Source of the DNA: Lentzea tibetensis
GTDB taxonomy: Bacteria; Actinomycetota; Actinomycetes; Mycobacteriales; Pseudonocardiaceae
Assembly: GCF_007845675.1 (NCBI RefSeq)
Contig: NZ_VOBR01000004.1
Span: 62,001 to 126,000, forward strand
Length of the DNA: 64,000 nucleotides
Direction: 5' to 3'
Under the pieces are notes generated by a model. That model was not told the DNA's origin, ran no database searches, and saw nothing but the letters and a program-made list of their open reading frames with translations. Made by a program: the position numbers and the translations under genes. Shown one piece after another: positions 7,975 to 15,789 of the stretch (its first letter is position 1; each line of letters begins with the position of its first letter).

Positions 7975-8418
7975 GCCGCTCCGCGGAAATGGGCTGCTCC
8001 GCGACGGCACGCGCCGTACGGTCGGCAGCATCATGATCTTCAGGCCCACGGGGGCGCCCCCCGGTTCCAGCGTATCGGCGAGGACCGACGTTTTCGGGCG
8101 CCCTGCGGCGGGTCTGTGGACAACTGCGGCCCTGTGGACAACTGCGGGCCGGGATCGCGAAGGCCGGGCAATTGCGTCTCAAGCGCGAGCGCACAAAGGC
8201 CTGGCCGTCGCGCCCCTGGCTCGAGTGTGCGGACGCCTACGAGTGAACAAACCCCAGGTCGCGGGGGCGCCCCCCGGTTCCAGCGTATCGCTGAGCACCG
8301 ACAGTTCTGGGGCATCCGCTGCGGGCTTGTGGACAACTGCGGGCCTGTGGACAGTTGGTCTGCGGACAGTCACTGGTCTGCGAACGAGTGCTGATCACGA
8401 TCGCGGAGGCCTGCAGAG
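7975..8418. repeat. intergenic copC-copD region with an imperfect direct duplication
   Basis: Two copies of roughly 100 bases, at about 8050-8150 and 8263-8363, align without gaps at an offset of 213 bases. They begin with an identical 28-base stretch (8050-8077 and 8263-8290) that contains a GC palindrome (GGGGCGCCCC core) and end with paired TGTGGACA motifs. The 112 bases between them hold nothing I recognise. Short reading frames here are shadows of the repeat and I do not call a gene. The last bases carry the copD ribosome site (GGAGG at 8405-8409). Confidence 0.8.
8115..8354 (-). promoter_or_regulatory. four DnaA-box-like 9-mers in two 18-base-spaced pairs
   Basis: TGTGGACAA, the reverse complement of the high-GC DnaA box TTGTCCACA, occurs at 8115-8123, 8133-8141 and 8328-8336; TGTGGACAG, with one change, is at 8346-8354. 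Both pairs have an 18-base period and share the same orientation. They lie 41 kb from oriC in a non-coding gap. DnaA binding is inferred from the match alone. Confidence 0.55.
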
Positions 8419-9438
8419 ATGACCCAGATCCGGGCCGCCACGCCCGTCAGGTTCACCGTGCTCGCCGGTCTGCTGCTGGGAGCGGCAGCCGGCGTGCTCG
8501 CGGGCCTGATCGTCGCCCAGCCCGCCCCGGTGGCGGGTGTGGCCGAGCCGGATGCGGCGGTCCGGTACGGGATTCCCGCGGTCAGGGTGCTGCTGGACAT
8601 CGCGGCGACGGCCGTGGTCGGCCTGTCGCTCCTGCCGAAGTTGCTGGGCTTCGACCGGCCGACGCACACCGAGCCGGTCATGCGCATCGCACGGCCTGCC
8701 GCCGTGGTCGCGGCCGCGGTGTGGGTGCTCGCGGCGCTGATGGCGATCGTCCTGCAGGCGGCGGAGATCCGGCCGGGCGCGCCGGTGACGGTCGAGTCGG
8801 TGTGGAACTACGTCCTCACCGTCGGCGCGGGCAAGGGGCTGCTGTTCAGCGCCGGGTGCGCGCTGGTCTACGTGCTCATCGGGATCATGGCGGTGCGCAG
8901 CGGCGAGTCCGTACCCGCTGAGCTGCGGATTCTGGTCTCGATGTTCGGACTGCTGCCGATCCCGGTCACCGGGCACGCGTCGAACTGGAAGTACCACGAC
9001 TACTCGATGGTCTCCATGGAGCTGCACGTGCTGGGCGCTGCGGCGTGGACCGGCGGGCTGGCGGCGATCATCACGCTGGTCGCGTTCCGCAAGGGACTGC
9101 TGGCGGCGGCGCTGCCGAGGTTCTCGAAGGTCGCCACGATCAGCCTGATCGTCGTCACCGCGACCGGCCTGTTCAACGGGTTGCTGGAGCTGGGCCTCAG
9201 CCCGGTGCACGAGCTGCCCGGCTCGCTCTTCACGACGGGCTACGGGCTGGTGTTCGTCGGGAAGGCGCTGTGCGCGGGCGCGATCGCGCTGCTGGGCGCG
9301 AACGTGCGGTGGCGGTTGCTGCCGCAGATCGAGAAGCACCAGACGACGGCGGTCGTGACCTGGGCTTCCGTCGAGGTGGCGATCATGGGTGTGGCGTTCG
9401 GGCTCGCGGTGGTGCTGTCCCGCGCGCCGGTCAGTTGA
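8419..9438 (+). CDS. copD: copper resistance protein CopD
   Basis: The protein is a polytopic membrane protein of 339 residues with about eight helices. It carries the CopD domain with family features GHASNWKYHDYSMVSMELHV (about residues 190-209) and AAAWTGGLAAI, whose His residues are expected copper ligands. CopD takes copper from CopC and moves it across the membrane. The ATG at 8419 has GGAGG nine bases upstream. It is the last gene of the ycnI-copC-copD set and ends at the edge of a parS-like site. Confidence 0.85.
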   Translation: MTQIRAATPVRFTVLAGLLLGAAAGVLAGLIVAQPAPVAGVAEPDAAVRYGIPAVRVLLDIAATAVVGLSLLPKLLGFDRPTHTEPVMRIARPAAVVAAAVWVLAALMAIVLQAAEIRPGAPVTVESVWNYVLTVGAGKGLLFSAGCALVYVLIGIMAVRSGESVPAELRILVSMFGLLPIPVTGHASNWKYHDYSMVSMELHVLGAAAWTGGLAAIITLVAFRKGLLAAALPRFSKVATISLIVVTATGLFNGLLELGLSPVHELPGSLFTTGYGLVFVGKALCAGAIALLGANVRWRLLPQIEKHQTTAVVTWASVEVAIMGVAFGLAVVLSRAPVS

Positions 9439-9454
9439 TGTTCAACGTGAAACA
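9439..9454. other. parS-like site outside the main parS group
   Basis: TGTTCAACGTGAAACA matches the ParB site consensus TGTTTCACGTGAAACA at 14 of 16 positions; the two changes are in the left half. It directly follows the copD stop codon, about 45 kb from the parS group at 53.9-56.1 kb. Binding is not shown. Confidence 0.4.
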
Positions 9455-9506
9455 TCCGCACACTCGGCGAGTGGATCGATCGGCGCGACGAGCTGCGCCC
9501 AACGAG

Positions 9507-9788
9507 CTAGTCGGCGATCAGTCGCGCTGAAGATTCGTCCCGCATCCTGGCGAGGCGGTTCATCGCCCGCTGGCCGCGGCGGTCCAGCTCGCGGCTGTCG
9601 ATCCAGCCGTTCGCGTAGTACCGGTAGTCCTGCGCCAGTGCGACGAGCTCGGCGAGGTAGTCGGCCGAGCGGCGGCGCCGTTCCTCGTCGAACGCCGCGA
9701 GCAGCGGGAGCTGCGTGTCCACGACCTCGTCGAGCAGCTGCGCGGAGCGCAAAGCCCGGCGGGACCGCCACCTCCGTGTCAAGATCAC
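9507..9788 (-). CDS. hypothetical protein, Arg- and Glu-rich helical (93 aa)
   Basis: This is a small soluble protein predicted to be nearly all helix (SAQLLDEVVDTQLPLL, then AFDEERRRRSADYLAEL and QDYRYYANGWIDSREL). No signal, membrane segment or named motif is seen. The GTG at 9788 has GAGG eight bases upstream; an in-frame GTG at 9797 is possible but its spacing is too tight. It sits alone between copD and the XRE-TPR regulator. No family recognised. Codon usage looks typical of the neighbours, so it is probably a real gene. Confidence 0.6.
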   Translation of the reverse strand: MILTRRWRSRRALRSAQLLDEVVDTQLPLLAAFDEERRRRSADYLAELVALAQDYRYYANGWIDSRELDRRGQRAMNRLARMRDESSARLIAD

Positions 9789-9922
9789 GCGCCGCACCTC
9801 GCTGTTCGCCCCGAAACACCCGGCACCCTAGGCGCGGATGTCCGCGCCCGTCGATGGTCCATTCGTGTTCGAAGCGTCCAGCGTTACCGGTTCGTGTCCC
9901 GCACCATCCGATCGGGCTGCTA

Positions 9923-11308
9923 TCAGGCGGCCGAGTCGGCTCCGGTGAAGCGGGCGAGACGGTCTGCCAGCTCGCGTGCGTCTGGGTTGTTGCGCCGCTT
10001 CTCGGCCTCGTGCAGCAGCGGCTTCATGCGGTCCTTGGTGCGGATCGACTTGAGGCCCTCGGACATCTCGACCGCCTGGCGGCCGACCTTCGCTCCGTGG
10101 TCGATGTCACCCTCCAGCAGGTGGTTGATGGACAGCGAGGTGAGGTTGAACGTGCGGTTGCGGCTCATGTCCTCGCCGAACCCGTTGATCGCCTTGGTCA
10201 GCGCGGGGATGGCGGTGCGGGTGTACTTCTTCGCGTCGACCGTCTGCGCCAGCTCGGTGTGCACCGTGCCGACCATCGACGACAGGTCGATCTCGTTGAA
10301 GAACTTCGCCCACGCCGGGGCCTCGGTGATGTTGGCGCGGGAGAACTCGTCCCGCGCGCGGCCGAGCAGCTTGAGCGCCTGCTCGTCGGAGCCCATCTTC
10401 GCGTAGGCCCAGGCCTCGTTGGCGCAGAGGATGCCGACGGCGAGCTCGGAACCCGAGTTCTGCGCGGCGAGCTGACCCAGCTGGAACACCTTGAGCGCGT
10501 CGTCCGGCGCGTTCTGGTGCAAGTACACGCGGCCCATCCGGTACAGGATGTTCGCGACGAGAGCTTCGTTCTTGCCCTGCTTGGCGAGGTCGAGCGCCTG
10601 GCCGAAGTGGTTGCGGGCCGAGTCCATCAGTCCGGTGTCGAACGAGGTCCATCCGGCCAGGTTGTGCAGGTCAGCCAGCGCGACGAAGAGCCGGTCCTTG
10701 ACCAGGTCGGTCGAGTTCGCGCCGAGCATCTGCTGTCCCCAGGACAGCTGTGCGACGACGGCGTCGCGGCACGAGCCGCCGCCGTACTGGTAGTCCAGAG
10801 CACGCAGGGCGCGGGTAGCCGCCTCCACCTGCCGCACATCGGTCATGCCGATACGTCCTGGAGCCGGAGTCTGTGTGGGGTGAGAAACCCACGACCCGGA
10901 GTCCGTACCGAGCACGGCCGCGCCGACTGTCACGGCGGCGGCGTGCGCGAGGAACTTCCGACGCTTCACCGACTCGTCCTCCTCAGGATGGGGTGTGTCC
11001 GCGGTTGCGGCCACCCTCACTGCCGTTGTCTCGTCGTAGGCGAGACCCATGTATCCACGTGGGACACCCAAGCCGCAGGCGATCCTCGTCAGGACGTCGT
11101 AGGCCATGACCTGACGACCCTTGAGGATCTCTGAGACCTCAGACTGCGATTGCCCGGTGAGCGCCGCGATCTGGCGCTGGGACACGCCGTGCCGTCGGAG
11201 CAGCCGGTAGACCGAGCTGATCTCTCGCCGAGCCAACGCGTCCCGCATCTCCTGCTGATCCCACACTTCGGCGGGGATAGGAGAGCCCTGGGAACCCATG
11301 GTGTTCAT
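9923..11308 (-). CDS. XRE-family regulator with TPR-like C-terminal region (NsdA-like)
   Basis: The protein has 461 residues. An N-terminal helix-turn-helix (about residues 42-68: VSQRQIAALTGQSQSEVSEI) is followed by a KRRKFLAHAAAVTVGAAVLG stretch and then about 300 residues of helical repeats of tetratricopeptide type (AQLSWGQQMLG, FGQALDLAKQGKNEAL, YRMGRVYLHQNAPDDALKVF). This layout matches actinomycete regulators such as Streptomyces NsdA, which affect antibiotic production and sporulation. GAGGG lies about seven bases before the ATG at 11308. It is divergent from two overlapping small genes, its likely functional partners. Confidence 0.8.
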   Translation of the reverse strand: MNTMGSQGSPIPAEVWDQQEMRDALARREISSVYRLLRRHGVSQRQIAALTGQSQSEVSEILKGRQVMAYDVLTRIACGLGVPRGYMGLAYDETTAVRVAATADTPHPEEDESVKRRKFLAHAAAVTVGAAVLGTDSGSWVSHPTQTPAPGRIGMTDVRQVEAATRALRALDYQYGGGSCRDAVVAQLSWGQQMLGANSTDLVKDRLFVALADLHNLAGWTSFDTGLMDSARNHFGQALDLAKQGKNEALVANILYRMGRVYLHQNAPDDALKVFQLGQLAAQNSGSELAVGILCANEAWAYAKMGSDEQALKLLGRARDEFSRANITEAPAWAKFFNEIDLSSMVGTVHTELAQTVDAKKYTRTAIPALTKAINGFGEDMSRNRTFNLTSLSINHLLEGDIDHGAKVGRQAVEMSEGLKSIRTKDRMKPLLHEAEKRRNNPDARELADRLARFTGADSAA

Positions 11309-11524
11309 CGCGCACCCTCACAGTCCGTTGGGCGTCAACGGCAGACTAGGGGCATTTCCCCGAGCCCGAGAAGTCTCTTCGGCGGAGCTGATCGGCCCTG
11401 CCGAACACTGCTTACCGCTCACCGTAAGACTCCCACCGGTCAGCGCTGTGACGTCCACATCCGGCATGAATCATCGCAATCTAGATTCCGGTAAGCGAGT
11501 GAGCACGGAGAGGAACGACCGAAC

Positions 11525-11791
11525 GTGGACCTGAGTTCCTCCTCGTACTCCACCTCCATTGTGGAGTCGGGTGACACCGACACCACATGGCGCGGCACGA
11601 CCGGGCAACGACGTTCGTGGCAGATCAGCTGCGGCGACGTGGTCGATCGGGACCGCTGCCTCACCGTCACGGTGGACCGGGGACGAGTTGTCCTGGTCGG
11701 TCCTCCCGGCGAGACGGCAGTGCTCTCGTACGACCAGCTCGTACAGCTCAGGGCTGCGCTACGCGAAGCCGCCGACCAGGCGGAAAGGTGA
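11525..11791 (+). CDS. small protein divergent from XRE-TPR regulator (88 aa)
   Basis: The protein has 88 residues. A Ser/Thr-rich N-terminus leads to a beta-rich core (RSWQISCGDVVDRDRCLTVT, GRVVLVGPPGETAVL) and a C-terminal helix YDQLVQLRAALREAADQ. The pattern of a Cys strand, a Val-rich strand, then PxxTAxLSxDQL and a helix recalls the DUF397 proteins that pair with XRE regulators in actinomycetes, but it is not a clear member. The GTG at 11525 follows GGAGAGGAAC. It overlaps the next gene by four bases (GTGA), so the two are likely co-translated. Confidence 0.65.
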   Translation: MDLSSSSYSTSIVESGDTDTTWRGTTGQRRSWQISCGDVVDRDRCLTVTVDRGRVVLVGPPGETAVLSYDQLVQLRAALREAADQAER

Positions 11792-12165
11792 CGGTGACGT
11801 TTCGGATGGACGAGATCCTCGGACAAGTTCTTCGCAACGCGGTGTGGGAGCGGCTGGACCTGCTCACGGAGCTGGCCAACCGCGCTGACGCCCCGTCCCT
11901 CCTGTCGGTGGCTCGATCCGAGCTCCCTCGGCTGACCGAGGGATGGCGTGCTCTGCTGGCAGCGCACGAGCCGGACGAGAAGGGCAACTGCCCTGAATGT
12001 TCCGGCCGTTGGCGCCAGCAGAAGTCACCTTGCTCGGTGTGGCGCGCCGCGTACGAACACCTGGTTGCGGGCGGGCTCGCCCCGCGCCCGGCTCGCCACC
12101 TGCGCGCAGCTCCGGTGACCCCTCCTGTCACCAGGAGCCGCCGCGCGGTGGCTCGAGCCCACTAG
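11788..12165 (+). CDS. small protein with CPxC motif, partner of the 88-aa gene
   Basis: The protein has 125 residues. A helical N-terminal half (MDEILGQVLRNAVWERLDLL) is followed by a possible zinc site, NCPECSGRWRQQKSPCSVW, with three cysteines, and a basic Pro/Arg-rich tail. The start is the GTG overlapping the previous stop; the in-frame ATG at 11806 is an alternative that loses six residues. No named family is recognised. The coupled arrangement next to an XRE regulator suggests it acts in the same regulatory unit. This is inference. Confidence 0.6.
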   Translation: MTVTFRMDEILGQVLRNAVWERLDLLTELANRADAPSLLSVARSELPRLTEGWRALLAAHEPDEKGNCPECSGRWRQQKSPCSVWRAAYEHLVAGGLAPRPARHLRAAPVTPPVTRSRRAVARAH

Positions 12166-12416
12166 CGGGCTGTTTGCGCGATGACCTGGCGTTCCCCCGA
12201 CACGACCAGGTAAGAGCAAACCGCCTGATGGCCGGCGGTCCGGGACGGGCGAACCCCCGACCGCGACGTCACGGACCGCCGGCCTCAACTACAACTCCAC
12301 AGATTTCCGCGGACCGGTGTCGTGCACCTTCCCTCCCCGACCGGCGCTGGTCCGCGGTCACCAACATCGGCCTCCTTGTCTGCACCTCCCGCGCAGGCAA
12401 GGGGGCCGTTTCCACG

Positions 12417-13196
12417 TCAGCGGTGCGTACCCGTCTTCCACGTCAGATAGGACGTGAGACCGGGGAAGATGCGGCCGCTCAGCTCGAACGCCTTGAGCTG
12501 CCACGGCAGGTGGATCTCGGCCTTCTCCTTCTCGACCGCCGCCACCATCGCGTCGGCGACGCGGTCCGGGGTCACCGTCGGGATCAGCTTCGCGATCCGC
12601 GGGATCCGCTCTTCGGCACCGGGGTTGTTCTCGAAGTACTGGCTGGACACCTTGCCCGGCACGACCTCGCTGATCCCCACGCCCGTTCCCCGCAGGTCGA
12701 GCCGCAGTGACGCGGTCAGTCCGCGCAACGCCCAGCGGGCCGATGCGTACCCGGTCGCACCGGGGATGGGCAGCCGCGACACCGGTGAGTTGACGTTGAC
12801 GATCCAGCCGGAACCGCGCTCGCGCATGTCACCGAGGAACGCCCTGGTCAGCAACAAGGCCGCCTGGTACGGCACGGCGGTCATCTGCTGGAGCTCGTCG
12901 GGCGACGTGTCGTCGAGGAACAGCCAGCGCCCGATTCCCGCGTTGTTGACCAGCACATCGGGCGCTTCGACGCTCTCGCCGAGTGAACGGATCTCGTCGG
13001 CGTTCGCGAGATCCGCGGTGATCGCCTCGGCACTTCCGCCGAACTCGGTGATCCGTTCGACCTGTCGCTTCAGCCCTTCGGCGCTGCGGGCCACAAGGAG
13101 GACGTGGGCGCCACGTTCGGCGTAGCGCGAAGCTGCGGCCGCGCCGATCCCCTGCGAAGCCCCCGTGACGAGGACCCGCTTACCTGCCAACCGCAT
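12417..13196 (-). CDS. SDR family oxidoreductase with Arg in place of the catalytic Lys
   Basis: The protein is a classical-type short-chain dehydrogenase of 259 residues: cofactor motif TGASQGIG (about 11-18), NNAG at about 87, NVNSPVS with the catalytic Ser, and GYASARWAL in the YxxxK position. The Lys that normally completes the Ser-Tyr-Lys triad is Arg here, so catalysis may be altered. The C-terminus has a hydrophobic segment (LSGRIFPGLTSYL) typical of membrane-associated steroid or retinol-type SDRs. Its ATG directly abuts the MFS stop codon (TAGATG), which marks it as the third gene of the beta-glucosidase operon. Confidence 0.8.
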   Translation of the reverse strand: MRLAGKRVLVTGASQGIGAAAASRYAERGAHVLLVARSAEGLKRQVERITEFGGSAEAITADLANADEIRSLGESVEAPDVLVNNAGIGRWLFLDDTSPDELQQMTAVPYQAALLLTRAFLGDMRERGSGWIVNVNSPVSRLPIPGATGYASARWALRGLTASLRLDLRGTGVGISEVVPGKVSSQYFENNPGAEERIPRIAKLIPTVTPDRVADAMVAAVEKEKAEIHLPWQLKAFELSGRIFPGLTSYLTWKTGTHR

Positions 13197-14423
13197 CTAG
13201 ACCACCGATCTCACTCGCGAAATCAACACCGCCGCCACCAAGGTGGCGCATGCGGAGACCGTGAACAAACCGCGGTAGCCGCCGAGGTTCGCCAAGATCA
13301 ACGTCGTCAGCACAGGGGCGATCACCTGCGGAAGCGCGTTCGCGACGTTCAGCACGCCGAGGTCCTTGGCCCGGTCCTCGGCCGCGGGTAGCACCTGGGT
13401 CAGGATCGCGATCGCCACCGCCCAGTACGTGCCGAAGCCGACGCCGAGCAGCGGTGCGGCGATGAGCGCGGCCGTCCAGGTCGGCCAGATGGCGAGCAGC
13501 AGCGCTGCGACGGCCATCACACCAGCGGCGAGGTGCACGTACGGCTTGCGGCGCCCGGTTTTGTCCGATCGTGCGCCGAACAGCACCGCTCCTGCGGCGA
13601 GTGCCACCCCGTAGAACAACATCAGCAGCAGCAGACCGTCCTCAGGACTCTCGTGGTGCACGTAGTCGCTGAGGAAGTAGAGGAGGTACAGCGTCCCGAA
13701 CGCGTTGCCCATGTTGATCATGAGGTGGGCGCCCCACGCCCACACGAAGTCCGCGTTCTCCTTCGGCGAGATCCAGAACGTCGGCTTCACCGGACGAACG
13801 GCGATCTGCGTGTCCGGGGTGCGGAGCACGAACAAGAGCGCACCGGTGACGACGATCAGCGCGCACGCGACGTAGCCCGAAAAGATCCCGCTCACCAGCA
13901 ACGTCACCACGACCGCGCCGAGCACGGTGCCGAGCATCTGGCTGATGCCGATCAGGCCGCCGACCTGGGCTCGTTGCGGAACGGGCACCCGGTCCGGCAC
14001 CGCGGAGGTCAGCGCGGCGAGCATGCCGCCGATGCCCGCCTGCACGAGGCACCAGCCGATGGTCATCACGGTGATGTTCCCTGCGGTGGCCAGCACGCCG
14101 AGCCCGGCCGCGCCGATCAGCGCACCGCCGAGCGTCCACGGGTGGCGACGGCCGAAGCGGGACGTGGTGCGGTCGGAGAGGAAACCGATCAGGGGAACGA
14201 CGAACATCGACACGGCCGCGCCGACGCCCGTGACCAGGCCGAAGACCAACTCCTTGTTGGCCCGGTCGAACAGTTCGGCCTGTTGCGGCAGCAGCACCTG
14301 GATCGGCGCGTAGATCGCGAGCCAGAGACCGAGGTTCGCGAAGAACAGCCACGCCATCCACCCGCGGCGGACCGGGACGACCGGTTCGGCGAACCCCTCG
14401 CCTCTCGTCTGCGTCTCACTCAC
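13197..14423 (-). CDS. MFS transporter
   Basis: The protein is a 408-residue, 12-helix major facilitator. Helix 1 begins WMAWLFFANLGLWLAIYAP; the loop 2-3 motif is GFLSDRTTSRFGRRHPW, and the related half-repeat DKTGRRKP follows helix 8, as in sugar (GPH-like) facilitators. The GTG start overlaps the upstream beta-glucosidase stop by eight bases, and the stop abuts the SDR start. Its position suggests uptake of a glucoside or disaccharide cleaved by the upstream enzyme. The substrate is inferred from context only. Confidence 0.82.
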   Translation of the reverse strand: MSETQTRGEGFAEPVVPVRRGWMAWLFFANLGLWLAIYAPIQVLLPQQAELFDRANKELVFGLVTGVGAAVSMFVVPLIGFLSDRTTSRFGRRHPWTLGGALIGAAGLGVLATAGNITVMTIGWCLVQAGIGGMLAALTSAVPDRVPVPQRAQVGGLIGISQMLGTVLGAVVVTLLVSGIFSGYVACALIVVTGALLFVLRTPDTQIAVRPVKPTFWISPKENADFVWAWGAHLMINMGNAFGTLYLLYFLSDYVHHESPEDGLLLLMLFYGVALAAGAVLFGARSDKTGRRKPYVHLAAGVMAVAALLLAIWPTWTAALIAAPLLGVGFGTYWAVAIAILTQVLPAAEDRAKDLGVLNVANALPQVIAPVLTTLILANLGGYRGLFTVSACATLVAAVLISRVRSVV

Positions 14424-15663
14424 CGCTGATCACCCTGCGGTACCAGTGGAACGAGTCGCGCGGTGTGCGGCGCTGCGTCTCGTAGTCGACGTGGACGAGG
14501 CCGAAGCGCTGCGAGTACCCCGAGTCCCATTCGAAGTTGTCGATGAGCGACCAGACGAAGAAGCCCTGCACGTCCGACTCGAGCGCGGCCTTGATGTGGC
14601 CGTCGAGGTACTCGATGCGCGCGCTGTCCTCGACGACGTGCGGGAAGCTGCAGCCGCTCTCGGTGATGTAGACGGGCGGCAGGTCCGGATACCGCTCGCG
14701 CAGCTCGCTGATCATCTGACGCAGGCCGTCGGGGACGATCGGCCAGCCGAAGCCCGTCCTCGGGTAGTCGTCGATGTCGACCAGCTCGAACGGCAGCGGG
14801 TTGCCGTCGGACGGCGACGTGAGCTGCGTCGGGTTGTAGTAGTTGACGCCGTAGAAGTCCAAGGGCTGCTTGATGTTCTCGAGGTCGCCGTCGACGATCG
14901 GCATCAGTTCGGCGAGCTCGTCCGGGTACCTGCCCGCGAGCATCGGGTCCGCGTACAGCCAGTTGTGGATGGCGCTGTACGCACCGGCCGCCTCGGCGTC
15001 TTCGGGGTTCAGCGTCCACGCGGGCGTGTGGTTGTTGGCCGTGCCGACCTGGTTCGCGCCGGCCGCGCGCAGCGCCTGCACGGACATGCCGTGCGCGAGG
15101 TTGAGGTGGTGCGCGGTGGGCAGCGCGTCGAACAGCAGCTGCTTGCCCGGCGCGTGCTGGCCGGTGGCGTAGCCGAGCAGCGTCACCATCGCCGGCTCGT
15201 TGATCGGGATCCACAGCTTGACCCGGTCGGCCAGCCGGTCGGCCACGATCGCCGTGTACTCGGCGAACCGCTCGACGATGTCCCTGTTCAGCCAGCCGCC
15301 CTCGTCCTCGAGCGGTTGCGGCGTGTCCCAGTGGTAGAGCGTGACGACCGGTGCGATGTCGACGTCGACGAGCGCGTCGACGAGCCGGTCGTAGAAGTCG
15401 AGTCCCTCGGTGTTGACCGGTCCCTTGCCCGTGGGCTGGACCCGAGTCCAAGAGACAGAGAATCGGTAGGCGTTGACCCCGAGCTGGGTCATCAGCGCCA
15501 CGTCCTCGCGCCACCGGTGGTAGTGGTCGCAGGCCACCTCGGCGGTCTGCCCGGCGTGCACGTTGCGGAAGTTGTCCCAGACAGACGGCCCGCGGCCGTC
15601 TTCGCCTAATGCGCCTTCGATCTGGAACGCGGAGGTGGACACTCCCCAGAGGAAGTCGGTCAT
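14416..15663 (-). CDS. GH1 family beta-glucosidase
   Basis: The protein is a family 1 glycoside hydrolase of 415 residues (family about 440-480). The N-terminus MTDFLWGVSTSAFQIEG is the classic GH1 opening. The acid/base glutamate is E156 in INEPAM and the nucleophile E335 in ITESG; TLYHWDTPQPLEDEGGWLN and FVWSLIDNFEWDSGYS are family motifs. It has no signal peptide, so it is cytoplasmic and acts on imported beta-glucosides. The ATG at 15663 follows an AAAGAGG site. It is first in the operon with the MFS and SDR genes and divergent from the TetR gene. Confidence 0.92.
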   Translation of the reverse strand: MTDFLWGVSTSAFQIEGALGEDGRGPSVWDNFRNVHAGQTAEVACDHYHRWREDVALMTQLGVNAYRFSVSWTRVQPTGKGPVNTEGLDFYDRLVDALVDVDIAPVVTLYHWDTPQPLEDEGGWLNRDIVERFAEYTAIVADRLADRVKLWIPINEPAMVTLLGYATGQHAPGKQLLFDALPTAHHLNLAHGMSVQALRAAGANQVGTANNHTPAWTLNPEDAEAAGAYSAIHNWLYADPMLAGRYPDELAELMPIVDGDLENIKQPLDFYGVNYYNPTQLTSPSDGNPLPFELVDIDDYPRTGFGWPIVPDGLRQMISELRERYPDLPPVYITESGCSFPHVVEDSARIEYLDGHIKAALESDVQGFFVWSLIDNFEWDSGYSQRFGLVHVDYETQRRTPRDSFHWYRRVISGE

Positions 15664-15693
15664 GAGGCGCCTCTTTCTCACGGCCTGAAACAT

Positions 15694-15704
15694 GAATCGC
15701 ATTC
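15694..15704. promoter_or_regulatory. possible TetR operator between GH1 and TetR genes
   Basis: GAATCGCATTC is a short inverted repeat (GAAT/ATTC arms around CGC) located 31 bases upstream of the beta-glucosidase start in the divergent promoter gap. A related TGAATCGCA occurs again near 15735. It is short enough to be chance. Confidence 0.25.
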
Positions 15705-15789
15705 GGATCGTAGGCGTGTTGCGCCTCACAAGGAAGTGAATCGCAGCCGGAGCAGGCAAGATGGAAGCCCCGAGCTCGTTGGAGTCGCC

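Noticed and set aside
8040-8394. Overlapping short frames in the copC-copD gap
   Set aside because: They are made of the duplicated DNA module read in several frames, lack ribosome sites and have no protein-like composition.
9442-9819. Alternative 125-residue frame on the minus strand over the 93-aa gene
   Set aside because: Its composition is Arg/Ala/Gly-rich without structure, whereas the other frame gives a balanced helical protein with a better start.
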